A DNA stretch of 64,000 nucleotides. Origin: Kiloniellaceae bacterium (GTDB lineage Bacteria > Pseudomonadota > Alphaproteobacteria > Kiloniellales > J153). The notes under the pieces were generated by a model. It saw only the letters and a list, made by a program, of their open reading frames with translations. It was not told the origin of the DNA and did not search any database. The DNA lies in assembly GCA_021776115.1 (NCBI GenBank), contig JAJFGN010000049.1:1-64000 (forward strand), written 5' to 3'. A program made the position numbers and the translations under genes. Positions 25,305 through 32,938 of this stretch are shown here, piece by piece. Numbering within the stretch: the first letter of the stretch is position 1; each line of letters begins with the position of its first letter.

Positions 25305-25323
25305 CTGGCTGTCCTTAGCTGGC
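25296..25323 (+). repeat. Perfect 14-bp tandem duplication at the protein B stop codon
   Basis: TGTCCTTAGCTGGC occurs twice head to tail, with the first copy containing the TAG stop of protein B. It looks like a recent replication-slippage duplication in the intercistronic gap and has no obvious function. Confidence 0.7.
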
Positions 25324-25367
25324 TCGCGCGCGGCCGTGAGCCGATCTGACGCGAAAGGTACAAGATC

Positions 25368-26363
25368 ATGCAGAACAAATCGAACGGGAGGCCAAGTGCG
25401 CAAAGAGGCTTTGCGGCAGCTGTGGCCACGATCGCGTTCCTGTGCTGGCCGGCGCCTTCTCTCTACGCGCAAACCATCCTCGGAAACGTGATTTTCTCAC
25501 CCGACGTGACAACGGTCTTTGCCGAGGAAACGGTGGACGACGAGCAAGTCGCCGACGATATCTTGAAGAATAACTTGAGCGTAGCCGTCTCATTGCGCGA
25601 CATCGGAAACATCCCGCAAGCGACGGACGTGAACGGGTACTTCCTTTTCTCTAACGACGACCTGCCGCAACGGCAACTTCTGTCGTTCGACACCACGGTC
25701 GAGTTGCCAGGCGGTCTGATCGCCGAGCCGCGCGACGTCGTCCTTTTCGACGGGACGGACTTCAGCCTGTTCTTCGATGGCTCCGTCGAGGGCATCCCCG
25801 ATGGTGCAATGGTGGATGCAGTGAGCTTGGTTGGGGCTCTGCTCTTTCTATCATTCGACACCACCGTGGCGCTGGACGGCTTGATAGTTGAAGACGAAGA
25901 CATCGTATTCTTCTCCACCGTGACGGGCGAATTCGGCGAGTTTTTCGTCGGGTCGGATGCAGGCGTGACCCCCGATCTGGACCTCGACGGCCTCCACCGG
26001 CTCGGCGGCCTGCTGTTTGTCTCCTTCGATGGCAGTGGCGAGATCGACGGGATTAGCTTCGATGACGACGATGTCCTCGAATTCGATCCAGGCATCGGCA
26101 GCTGGAAACTTGCCTACGATGGCTCTTCCCAACACGTCGGCTGGGCCGCTGCGGACCTCAACGCGCTCCACGTGAGAGCAGCCGGCGACCTGGATGGTGA
26201 TAACGATGTGGACCGGGGCGATTTGAACATCATCCTAGCCGCGTTGAATACGGATGCCACCGGGCCTGACGACCCTCGGGACCTGGACGGTGACGGCCGG
26301 ATAACGGTCTTGGATGCGCGGAAGCTAGTCCTGATGTGCGACCTGCCGCGATGCGCGAGTTGA
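25368..26363 (+). CDS. Secreted repeat protein with C-terminal dockerin-like calcium-binding domain
   Basis: A 331-residue exported protein. A signal peptide (AAAVATIAFLCWPAPSLYAQ) is followed by at least three related units of 50-65 residues, each with an LSFDTT/VSFDGS core, acidic Asp-rich turns and an FFDGS/AYDGS end (about 105-138, 160-196, 217-252; a fourth, weaker unit near 42-70). Residues 273-331 carry two EF-hand-like loops, DLDGDNDVDRGD and DLDGDGRITVLD, spaced as in type I dockerins, then MCDLPRC. Dockerins bind cohesins, and the next gene encodes a cohesin-like protein with a membrane-sorting tail. The function of the repeats is unknown; they may bind Ca2+ or act as a stalk. Confidence 0.8.
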   Translation: MQNKSNGRPSAQRGFAAAVATIAFLCWPAPSLYAQTILGNVIFSPDVTTVFAEETVDDEQVADDILKNNLSVAVSLRDIGNIPQATDVNGYFLFSNDDLPQRQLLSFDTTVELPGGLIAEPRDVVLFDGTDFSLFFDGSVEGIPDGAMVDAVSLVGALLFLSFDTTVALDGLIVEDEDIVFFSTVTGEFGEFFVGSDAGVTPDLDLDGLHRLGGLLFVSFDGSGEIDGISFDDDDVLEFDPGIGSWKLAYDGSSQHVGWAAADLNALHVRAAGDLDGDNDVDRGDLNIILAALNTDATGPDDPRDLDGDGRITVLDARKLVLMCDLPRCAS

Positions 26364-26413
26364 CGGAAGTGTGACTATCTTCATAGACCAAGAAGAAGAG
26401 CACGGAGGGACCA

Positions 26414-27037
26414 ATGAAAAGACTATCACTGATAGTTGCCATGATATGCGCCCTGGCGCTGCTACCCCAGCGCGCGTCGGCCGCTCTTATTGTTTCACTT
26501 GACCCCCAACCGCCGAAGATTCATGGGTTAGAGAACGTCTTTGTCGATATCAACATCTCCGGGCTCGACACGTTGCTCGGCGCATTCGATTTGGACTTCC
26601 TTTATGAGCCCAGTGTCTTTGTGCCTCTTTTGGTGCCGCCTGCAGGATTCGGGGATCACCTGGGAGACGTTTTCCTAGGCGAGGCTGTCGGTGGAATCGA
26701 TACCTCGACGCCGGGCGTCATAAATCTGTTTGAGATTTCCCTCCTGTTGGATTTCGAGCTCGATGCCTTGCAGCGGGATCCGGGTACAGGTGATCTGCTG
26801 GATAGCTTTACCCTGGCAACTGTGGGGCTTTTTCGGTTTGACTCCTCTACTGGCAGTCCCGCAACCACTTTGGTGGCAGACAATATTCTCCTGAGCGATG
26901 CCATTGGGAACCCGATTTTCCCGGTCGCGAATCCGACAGCCACCGTGCAGATCCCGGAGCCAGCCACGTTCTCCCTGTTCGTCCTTGGCCTCGCCGGGTT
27001 TGGCTTCCTCATGCGGCGGCGCGGTACGAAATCATAG
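26414..27037 (+). CDS. PEP-CTERM sorting domain protein with cohesin-like domain
   Basis: A 207-residue exported protein. It has an N-terminal signal (LIVAMICALALLPQRASA) and a C-terminal tail (residues 180-207) made of IPEPATFSL, a hydrophobic helix and MRRRG, the PEP-CTERM/exosortase sorting signal. Residues 24-150 (VFVDINISGLDTLLGAFDLD, FLYEPSVF, then FEISLL, LATVGLFRFD) follow the pattern of cohesin-like beta-sandwich domains. It follows the dockerin-like gene by 50 nt and precedes a strong terminator. GGAGGGACC lies before the ATG. No exosortase gene is in the window, so processing would depend on one encoded elsewhere. The cohesin call is from pattern only. Confidence 0.85.
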   Translation: MKRLSLIVAMICALALLPQRASAALIVSLDPQPPKIHGLENVFVDINISGLDTLLGAFDLDFLYEPSVFVPLLVPPAGFGDHLGDVFLGEAVGGIDTSTPGVINLFEISLLLDFELDALQRDPGTGDLLDSFTLATVGLFRFDSSTGSPATTLVADNILLSDAIGNPIFPVANPTATVQIPEPATFSLFVLGLAGFGFLMRRRGTKS

Positions 27038-27070
27038 TGAGACCGCGTCGGCGTCACCGCCAAAGTCACT

Positions 27071-27096
27071 CGAGGCCAGGTAGGCCTCGTTTTTCT
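27071..27096 (+). terminator. Rho-independent terminator closing the surface-protein island
   Basis: A perfect 7-bp stem CGAGGCC/GGCCTCG with a 5-nt loop is followed immediately by TTTTT. It is 34 nt after the PEP-CTERM stop codon and ends the plus-strand transcript. Confidence 0.88.
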
Positions 27097-27288
27097 TGGG
27101 AGCGCTCAACGCCACTCGCTAACTCACTCACCTGGCCCGCGACACCGGCGAGCCCATGATTGGGTTCACCCCCCCATGATTGGGCTCTCCCCAAAGGCCC
27201 GCCTCCCTTCGGCAGGTTACGAGATCGCCTTCCGCCTTCGCGCCATCGTGCCGAGACCGGCAACGAACAGCGCGCACCACAACCAGCG

Positions 27289-27319
27289 CAATCAACAGGC
27301 TGTGGAGACCGCTCTGACC
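27289..27319 (+). repeat. Right copy of the repeat flanking the surface-protein island
   Basis: It shares the CAACAGGCTGTGGAGA core and surrounding bases with 22494-22524 in the same orientation, lying just upstream of the RraA gene. The remaining 27097-27288 stretch holds a short duplicated CCCATGATTGGG-type element and no gene. Confidence 0.5.
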
Positions 27320-27354
27320 TGCTATCCTGGGCCGGTATTGGGAAAGGGATTACG

Positions 27355-28023
27355 ATCGCAACTGAAATTAGACGACCGTCGGCCGAGCTCATCGGGCGGG
27401 CCGCGCTCTTGGCGACCAGCACCTTGGCCAATGCGCTCGACGATGCGGGATTTCACAGCCAGGTTCTCCCCAGCATAAAAGCCGTTTCACCCGGCATGAA
27501 GTTCGCGGGCCCAGCAATGACGGTGCGCGAAGTTACCGGCGAGCACGGGAGCTTCACCTCGGCCGATTTCCGGGTTGGCGCGATTATCGATGCCGCGCAA
27601 GCGGGCGACGTCGTGGTCATCGATATGGGCGGGGCGAGGTGTTCGACCTGGGGCGGAATGGCTTCCTTGGCGGCGCGGAAAAAGGGCGTTAGCGGTCTTC
27701 TCGTCGATGGCGGAGTCCGGGACCTGGAGGAAATGATCGACTTCGGATTTCCGGTTTTCGCGCGCCACCTGGTGCCGACGACCGGGCGTACCCGCCTGAA
27801 GGTCGAGGCGATCAACGAAGCGGTTTGCGTCGATGGCGTCGTTGTGGAGCCGGGTGACCTGATTGTCGCGGATGGGACGGGCGTCGTTTGTTTGCCGAAA
27901 GCCGAGGCGGCGGTTCTGGTGTCGCGGGCCGAAGACATGCAGCGCGACGACGAGGCGGCCGTCGCCGAGATTAGAAACGGCTTGAGTTTCTCCGACGCCA
28001 TGAAGAAATTCACGCGAATATGA
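27355..28023 (+). CDS. RraA-family protein (start codon uncertain)
   Basis: A protein of about 222 residues of the RraA/HMG-aldolase fold (regulator of RNase E activity or 4-hydroxy-4-methyl-2-oxoglutarate aldolase). Family-like sequence starts at about EIRRPSAELIGRAALLA. Core elements are FAGPAMTVREVTG, GDVVVIDMGGARCSTWGG and LLVDGGVRDLEEM, the last with the catalytic Arg-Asp. No ATG, GTG or TTG lies near the start of homology; the nearest canonical in-frame start is a TTG at 27160, which would add 65 unlike residues. GGAAAGGG at 27341-27348 is 6 nt before an ATC at 27355, suggesting a rare start there. The stop overlaps the next gene's ATG by 4 nt. Confidence 0.82.
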   Translation: MATEIRRPSAELIGRAALLATSTLANALDDAGFHSQVLPSIKAVSPGMKFAGPAMTVREVTGEHGSFTSADFRVGAIIDAAQAGDVVVIDMGGARCSTWGGMASLAARKKGVSGLLVDGGVRDLEEMIDFGFPVFARHLVPTTGRTRLKVEAINEAVCVDGVVVEPGDLIVADGTGVVCLPKAEAAVLVSRAEDMQRDDEAAVAEIRNGLSFSDAMKKFTRI

Positions 28024-29624
28024 CGGAAACGGTTGTCGAGAGGCTGGCCGCCCGGTTCCGGACGCTTGGGGTGGAGCGCATGTTCGGGGTTCCGGGCGGG
28101 GGTTCGAGCCTCGATCTTATCGAAGCGGCGGGGCGCGCCGGCATCGATTTCGTTCTGTGCCGGACGGAAACCGCGGCGGCCTTGATGGCGGCGGTCGGCG
28201 CGGAACTGACCGGCGTGCCAGGTGTGGTCTTGACCGGTATCGGCCCAAGTGCGGCGAGCGTGGTGAACGGCGTCGCCTATGCCTCCTTGGAACGCGTACC
28301 CTTGATCCTGATTACCGATGCGGGTGAGCGGGATGACAGCCTGCCGCCCCATCAGGTTTTCGATCAGCAAGCCCTGTTCGCGCCGATCACCAAGGGCAGC
28401 CTGCGCCTGACCGCTGAAAACGCGGGCACGGCCTTAGACGCGCTTATCCAATCCACGCTTGTCGACCCCTGCGGTCCGGTTCATTTCGATCTCTCGGTGA
28501 AAGACGCCCGCGCGCCCGTTTTGCCGGACCTCGATCCGGGAGACACGGCGCCGCTGGCGACGCACCCGGATATCGAACAACCCTTGCATGAAATGGCTGA
28601 ACTGCTTTCACGCAGCCGCCGGCCAGTTCTCGTTGTCGGACTTCAGGCGCGCCGGGCCGGGGTTTCCGAAAAATTACACCGGCTGGCCGAGCGGCTCGGC
28701 TGTCCGGTTTTGGTGTCCTACAAAGCCAAGGGAGCGATACCTGAAAACGATCCGCGCTTCGTCGGACTGTTCACCGGGGCGACGGCCGAAGGCGATACCC
28801 TTTCCAAGGCCGATCTGATCCTGACCCTGGGTCTCGATCCCATCGAAATGATTCCGGCACCCTGGACCTACGCCGCGCCGGTCGGCGTGGTTATGCAAGG
28901 CATGTCGAAGGCGTTTCCCTTCGCGCCCGCGGTTTGTCTCGACGGCGATCTGGCGGCCAACATTGAAAACTTGACCGCGAAGGCGTCCGGTTCCGATTGG
29001 CGCGTGCCGGAGATCGCGGACTTGCGCACGCGCCTGCGCGAAAAATTGTCGCTGCGCGGGGGCGGCCACACGGCGGACAGCATTATCGATGCGCTTGCGA
29101 AAGCGGCGCCCTCTGGAACCCGATTGGCGGTCGATGCCGGTGCGCATATGTTTTCGGTCATGGCGCGCTGGCCGGCGACGCAACCGCACGACGTTCTAAA
29201 ATCGAACGGCCTCTCGACCATGGGCTTTGCCCTTCCCGCGGCGATCGCGTCGTATCTGACCGACCCGGACCGCCCGGTGATCGCGGTTACCGGGGACGGC
29301 GGCATGCTGATGTGCCTGGCCGAGCTTTCGACCGCCGCGCGTTTGAACGTTCCGGTCACGGTTGTCGTTTTGAACGATGCGGCGCTGTCGCTTATCGATA
29401 TCAAACAACAACGCCTGCAACATCCGGTTAGCGGGGTAAGATATCCGGCGGTCGATTTCGCGGCGGCAGCCAGAGGATTAGGGTGCCAGGCCTGGACCAT
29501 CGGCGCCAATGAGCCGATTGAGAGCGTATTGCCTCTGGCCTTTTCGGCACAGAGGCCGAGCGTGATAGACGTGACCACAAACCCCAAGGGTTACGGCGAT
29601 CAACTGGCGGCACTCCGGAATTAG
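28020..29624 (+). CDS. ThDP-dependent enzyme (acetolactate synthase/benzoylformate decarboxylase-like)
   Basis: A 534-residue thiamine-diphosphate enzyme. The Pyr-domain Glu is in CRTETAAALMAAVGAEL, and the PP-domain motif is TGDGGMLMCLAELSTA followed by VVLNDAALSL (Asn ligand). Overall it resembles acetolactate synthase-type and oxo-acid decarboxylase-type enzymes. It is translationally coupled to the RraA-family gene (ATGA overlap), which suggests a shared substrate: an aldolase-like cleavage and a 2-oxo-acid decarboxylation or ligation would form a short route. It is only distantly similar to the ThDP enzyme at 19.2-20.9 kb, which has a different sequence around its GDG motif. Reaction not determined. 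Confidence 0.85.
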   Translation: MTETVVERLAARFRTLGVERMFGVPGGGSSLDLIEAAGRAGIDFVLCRTETAAALMAAVGAELTGVPGVVLTGIGPSAASVVNGVAYASLERVPLILITDAGERDDSLPPHQVFDQQALFAPITKGSLRLTAENAGTALDALIQSTLVDPCGPVHFDLSVKDARAPVLPDLDPGDTAPLATHPDIEQPLHEMAELLSRSRRPVLVVGLQARRAGVSEKLHRLAERLGCPVLVSYKAKGAIPENDPRFVGLFTGATAEGDTLSKADLILTLGLDPIEMIPAPWTYAAPVGVVMQGMSKAFPFAPAVCLDGDLAANIENLTAKASGSDWRVPEIADLRTRLREKLSLRGGGHTADSIIDALAKAAPSGTRLAVDAGAHMFSVMARWPATQPHDVLKSNGLSTMGFALPAAIASYLTDPDRPVIAVTGDGGMLMCLAELSTAARLNVPVTVVVLNDAALSLIDIKQQRLQHPVSGVRYPAVDFAAAARGLGCQAWTIGANEPIESVLPLAFSAQRPSVIDVTTNPKGYGDQLAALRN

Positions 29625-30805
29625 TGTTGGTCGATCCGGCGCACATAGAGCGCCGCAAGCAGCGCCATCAGCGACGAAAATAGCATCATGCCCAGGAGCG
29701 CATAGGCCCCGTTCTCCTCGGTCAGGATCGCGCCGGTGATCGAGGACAGCACCGCACCGCCCCCAACCATCAGCGCCCCCGACAGCCCCGAGGCGCTGCC
29801 GGCCAGCGCGGGCCGCACCGACATCGCGCCGGCAGCGCCGCTCGGCATGGTCAGCCCATTGCCCAGGCCAACAAACACTGTCGCGCCAAACAGCGATATC
29901 ACATTCACGAACCCGGCCAGAAACAGAACCAGCCCCACCGTAAGTCCGGCGCAAGCGACAATCCTGCCCGAAATCATCATCGTGGTCAGCGGATACCGCG
30001 CAGCAAAGCGGCCGGAGAGGAAACTACCCAGCATATAACCTACCGAGATGGTCCCCATATAGATCCCCAACGTCGCCGGCGACAGCGCCAACACCGTCTT
30101 AGCCACCAGCGGCACACCGCCCAGGAATGCGTAAAACGCCCCCGTCGAAAACGCCATGCACAGCGCATAGCCCCAGAACCGCCGTGACCGTAACAACTCC
30201 GGATAGCTCTGGAACTGTTTCACGAAGGTCGCGGCCGGCTTTTTATTCGTCTCGCCCAGATCGACCCAGCACAAGCCGAGTATCGCCACACCAAAGCCGA
30301 CGAAGGCCAGGAAACTCGCGCGCCAACCAAACAGCCCATCCAGGACCCCGCCAAACGTCGGTCCCAGCATCGGTGCAACCGCCCACGCCATTGCGAGATA
30401 GCCCATCAAGCTCGCCGCCTCGCGCGCGGGCACCATATCCCGGACCACCGCATTCGACAGCACCCAGCCGCAGATGATCGCGCCTTGCAGCATCCGAAAG
30501 ATCAGGAAGACCCAGATAGAGGTGGCCAGCAAACAACCCAGCGACGCCAGAATGAAAATCACCAGGCCTGCCAGAAGCACAGGCCGCCGACCGAAGCGGT
30601 CCGACAAGGGGCCCATGATCAGCTGCAACACCGCCGTCGTCCCCGCATAGCCTGCAATCGATAGGTTCACGAGCGCATAATCGGCCTGGAACGCCTCCGC
30701 TATGTTCGACAGCGAGGGCAGAAACATGTTCAGAGACAGAACCGAAAGTGCGGAGAGCAGCACCAGCGTGACCATTCTTGGCGGGGAGGCGGCGGCGGAG
30801 AGCAT
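29621..30805 (-). CDS. Bcr/CflA-family MFS drug efflux transporter
   Basis: A 394-residue major facilitator with 12 predicted hydrophobic segments. The MFS signature GPLSDRFGRRPVLLAGL lies after helix 2, and the N-terminal half has the FLPSLSNIAEAFQA element common to Bcr/CflA drug:H+ antiporters. I place the start at the ATG 30803-30805; the frame is open further upstream but runs through the leader structure. A leader peptide and terminator upstream suggest induction by translation-inhibiting compounds. It converges on the ThDP gene with a 4-nt overlap of stop regions. Confidence 0.9.
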   Translation of the reverse strand: MLSAAASPPRMVTLVLLSALSVLSLNMFLPSLSNIAEAFQADYALVNLSIAGYAGTTAVLQLIMGPLSDRFGRRPVLLAGLVIFILASLGCLLATSIWVFLIFRMLQGAIICGWVLSNAVVRDMVPAREAASLMGYLAMAWAVAPMLGPTFGGVLDGLFGWRASFLAFVGFGVAILGLCWVDLGETNKKPAATFVKQFQSYPELLRSRRFWGYALCMAFSTGAFYAFLGGVPLVAKTVLALSPATLGIYMGTISVGYMLGSFLSGRFAARYPLTTMMISGRIVACAGLTVGLVLFLAGFVNVISLFGATVFVGLGNGLTMPSGAAGAMSVRPALAGSASGLSGALMVGGGAVLSSITGAILTEENGAYALLGMMLFSSLMALLAALYVRRIDQH

Positions 30806-30827
30806 TATCAAATCTTCTAATCGGAAC

Positions 30828-30857
30828 AAAAAAAAGCCCCCGACAATTTTCGGAGGC
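30828..30857 (-). terminator. Attenuator terminator in the leader of the Bcr/CflA gene
   Basis: On the minus strand, GCCTCCGA pairs with TCGGGGGC (8 bp, one G-U) and is followed by T8. It lies between a 15-codon leader ORF and the transporter start, 22 nt upstream of the latter, so it would stop transcription before the gene unless disrupted. The right arm GGGGGCTTT could alternatively pair with AGGAGCCCC at the leader ribosome site. Confidence 0.75.
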
Positions 30858-30882
30858 GCATGGGGACCCGTTATGGTGTCCG

Positions 30883-30930
30883 TTACCGGTCCATGCGTCT
30901 GCTTCCTACAAAGACGACTAGAAGTTTCAT
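30883..30930 (-). CDS. Leader peptide of the Bcr/CflA attenuator (15 aa)
   Basis: The minus-strand ORF reads MKLLVVFVGSRRMDR then TAA. AGGAG is 9 nt upstream of the ATG. Its 3' half (CGCATGGACC) can pair with a segment just downstream (GGTCC-CC-ATGCG), placing a translating ribosome where it could change which hairpin forms ahead of the terminator. The ORF sits directly upstream of the terminator and the efflux gene. It is too short to be recognised as a gene by length. Confidence 0.6.
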   Translation of the reverse strand: MKLLVVFVGSRRMDR

Positions 30931-31127
30931 ATCGAGGGGCTCCTGTTTGCTTGCGCAGTGAATTTTGAGTGCGCAGCCAAATCGCGTCAACAGCCAATTA
31001 GAGACTGAATTTCTTTTCTAACCCAAATATGCTTCCGAAAATCACCTTATCTGACTTTTGCCGAATGGCCATGGCACTACCTTACAAGTCTTGAGTGCGC
31101 GGCCCGGCCGGATGTGTCTCTCACGTC

Positions 31128-31210
31128 TCAATCGCGCGCGGGGTCATTTTTTAGGTCTTCGACATCTTCTAGCCCGGCGGAGAAGCGGATCATGCCGTCG
31201 GCCGCTGCCC
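31128..31210 (-). pseudogene. Remnant of a metZ-like gene (3' end only)
   Basis: Read on the minus strand, this stretch gives ADGMIRFSAGLEDVEDLKND followed by PARD and a stop. The intact metZ at 34534 ends TDGMIRFSIGLEDIEDLKDD, with the same orientation and high nucleotide similarity. The remnant is a decayed C-terminus of a second copy. It ends where a perfect palindrome begins. The intact LysR-controlled module lies between the two copies. Confidence 0.75.
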
Positions 31211-31243
31211 TGCGCTGATTGTCCCATGGGACAATCAGCGCAG
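31210..31243. repeat. 34-bp perfect palindrome
   Basis: The half-site reads CTGCGCTGATTGTCCCA, followed directly by its exact reverse complement, with no spacer. It lies between the metZ remnant and the stop codon of the flavin/ferredoxin fusion gene. It has no T run. It could be a cruciform-forming recombination scar or a binding site; an assembly artefact should also be considered. Confidence 0.85.
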
Positions 31244-31278
31244 ATGCACTCCATAGTTTTCGCGTCAGCTCACCTGGA

Positions 31279-32862
31279 TCAAATGTCGAGCACGAGCCGT
31301 TCCGATGCGGCGCGCGACACGCAGGTGCACATCAATGCTGCCCGGTCGCGTTCGGCATCCGAGAGAACGCTGTCGCGATGCAGCGGGGACCCTTCCAGCA
31401 CCTTGACGGCACAGGTGCCGCAGGTGCCCGAACGGCAGGAATAGTCGGGATCCACGTCAGCATCGATCAGGGCGTCCAGAATGGTTTGGCCATGATCCAC
31501 CCGCACCGTCTTGTTCGAGCGCGCGAGATGCACATCGAAGGCAGTGTCGTCGGGCTCGGTGCTCAGAGCCACGAAGCGCTCGAATCGAATGCGATCCGGG
31601 GCGATGCCGAGGTCGGCGGCGGATCGGCGGATAGCGTCCAGCAATCGGTCGGGACCACAGAAATAGAATACCGCGTCGGCGGGCGCGGCAGACAGCAGGG
31701 CTGCTATATCGATGCGCCGGCCCTCGTCTCCGGGATAGAGGGTCACCGCACCACCCATCGCCAACGCCAGTTTCGAGCCATAGGCCATCAGCGATCGCGA
31801 TCGCGCGGCGTAGTGGAGATGAAACGCGCGCCCGTCCGCCTTAAGCGCCTGGGCCATGGCCTTCAGCGGCGTGATGCCGATACCGCCGGCGATCAAGACG
31901 GCCGGCCGGGCGTCATGGTGCAGCCCAAAGGCGTTCTTCGGCCGGCCGGCCCGAATGCGCATGCCCAGCGCGTAACCTTCGTGGATGGCGCGCGATCCGC
32001 CCCTGCCCGCCGGGTCCAACCGCACCGCGATCTCGTAGATGTCGCGACGGCTCGGATTGCTGCTGATCGAATAGGGGCGGGTTTCGCGCCGGCCGCCCTC
32101 GGCCGGAACCGGGATCTCGATGTGGGAACCGGCGATGACTTCGGGCAGGTCACTGTCGTCGGGACGCTTCAACTCATAGGCGCGAACCTCAGGCGTGAGT
32201 TGGCGAATGCCGGTGATCACAAGCTCCAGGGGGCCGTCGCCAAGCACCGGTGGCGGCGCGAGTGTAGCGGCGGGCGCCATCTCGAGCCCGGCGATCCGCG
32301 CCTTGAGTGGCGCGACCAGCTCGTCAATCTCCGCCTCGGTGAAACGCGGCGTGATGTGCTGCGGACAGTTCCAATCTACCGCTTCGACGGTCAATACCAC
32401 GGCGCGCTCTATTCTAGCGCGGTAGGTCGGAACTTCCAGCCGCGCAATCAGTTCGGGATCCTCGGCGGCGTCCACGACGCGGGCGCGCGCCCAGATTTTC
32501 AACCGGCGGCGGTTTGGATAGTCCATCAAGATCAGAGCGATCCGCTCATCGGCATTCAGGTTGCCGATGCTGAGGTACTGGACGTTGCCGCGGAAATCGG
32601 CGTAACCGATCGTTCGGTCGTCCAGCACCTTCAGGAATCCCGCCGGTCCGCCGCGGAACTGGACGTAGGGCCAACCGGTTTCGGAAACGGTCGCCTGATA
32701 GAAGCCGTCACGGGCCTCGATAAACTCGATCTCGGTTTCGCTCAGGGTGTCCCCCGAGTCCTCCAGGTCCTCGAAGCGCTGATTGGCGTTCCGGCTGCCG
32801 TATCGTTCCTGTGCGGCCTTGACCGAGGGAGTGAAGGTGATCGCGGCGAACTTGCGGGCCAT
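31279..32862 (-). CDS. Fusion protein: PPOX-type FMN domain, ferredoxin reductase and 2Fe-2S ferredoxin
   Basis: A 527-residue redox protein with three parts. Residues about 40-190 form a pyridoxamine-phosphate-oxidase-like split barrel (TVSETGWPYVQFRGGPAGFLK, RGNVQYLS). About 215-440 is an FNR-type reductase with FAD site RPYSISSNP, NAD site AGGIGITPLKAM and CGPDRLL. The C-terminus is a plant-type 2Fe-2S ferredoxin (C476, C481, C484 in CRSGTCGTC, C512). Electrons would flow NAD(P)H to FAD to 2Fe-2S. The start is the ATG at 32860-32862 (MARKFAAITFTPSV). It lies downstream of the AhpD-like gene and both diverge from a LysR regulator. A detoxification or monooxygenase-reductase role is plausible. 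Confidence 0.87.
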   Translation of the reverse strand: MARKFAAITFTPSVKAAQERYGSRNANQRFEDLEDSGDTLSETEIEFIEARDGFYQATVSETGWPYVQFRGGPAGFLKVLDDRTIGYADFRGNVQYLSIGNLNADERIALILMDYPNRRRLKIWARARVVDAAEDPELIARLEVPTYRARIERAVVLTVEAVDWNCPQHITPRFTEAEIDELVAPLKARIAGLEMAPAATLAPPPVLGDGPLELVITGIRQLTPEVRAYELKRPDDSDLPEVIAGSHIEIPVPAEGGRRETRPYSISSNPSRRDIYEIAVRLDPAGRGGSRAIHEGYALGMRIRAGRPKNAFGLHHDARPAVLIAGGIGITPLKAMAQALKADGRAFHLHYAARSRSLMAYGSKLALAMGGAVTLYPGDEGRRIDIAALLSAAPADAVFYFCGPDRLLDAIRRSAADLGIAPDRIRFERFVALSTEPDDTAFDVHLARSNKTVRVDHGQTILDALIDADVDPDYSCRSGTCGTCAVKVLEGSPLHRDSVLSDAERDRAALMCTCVSRAASERLVLDI

Positions 32863-32938
32863 GACGGGCTTCCTTGAATAAGAGCGGGGCGAGTGGGGCA
32901 ACGAGGGCACTCGCCCCAGGCGACAAGCGGCCGGGAGG

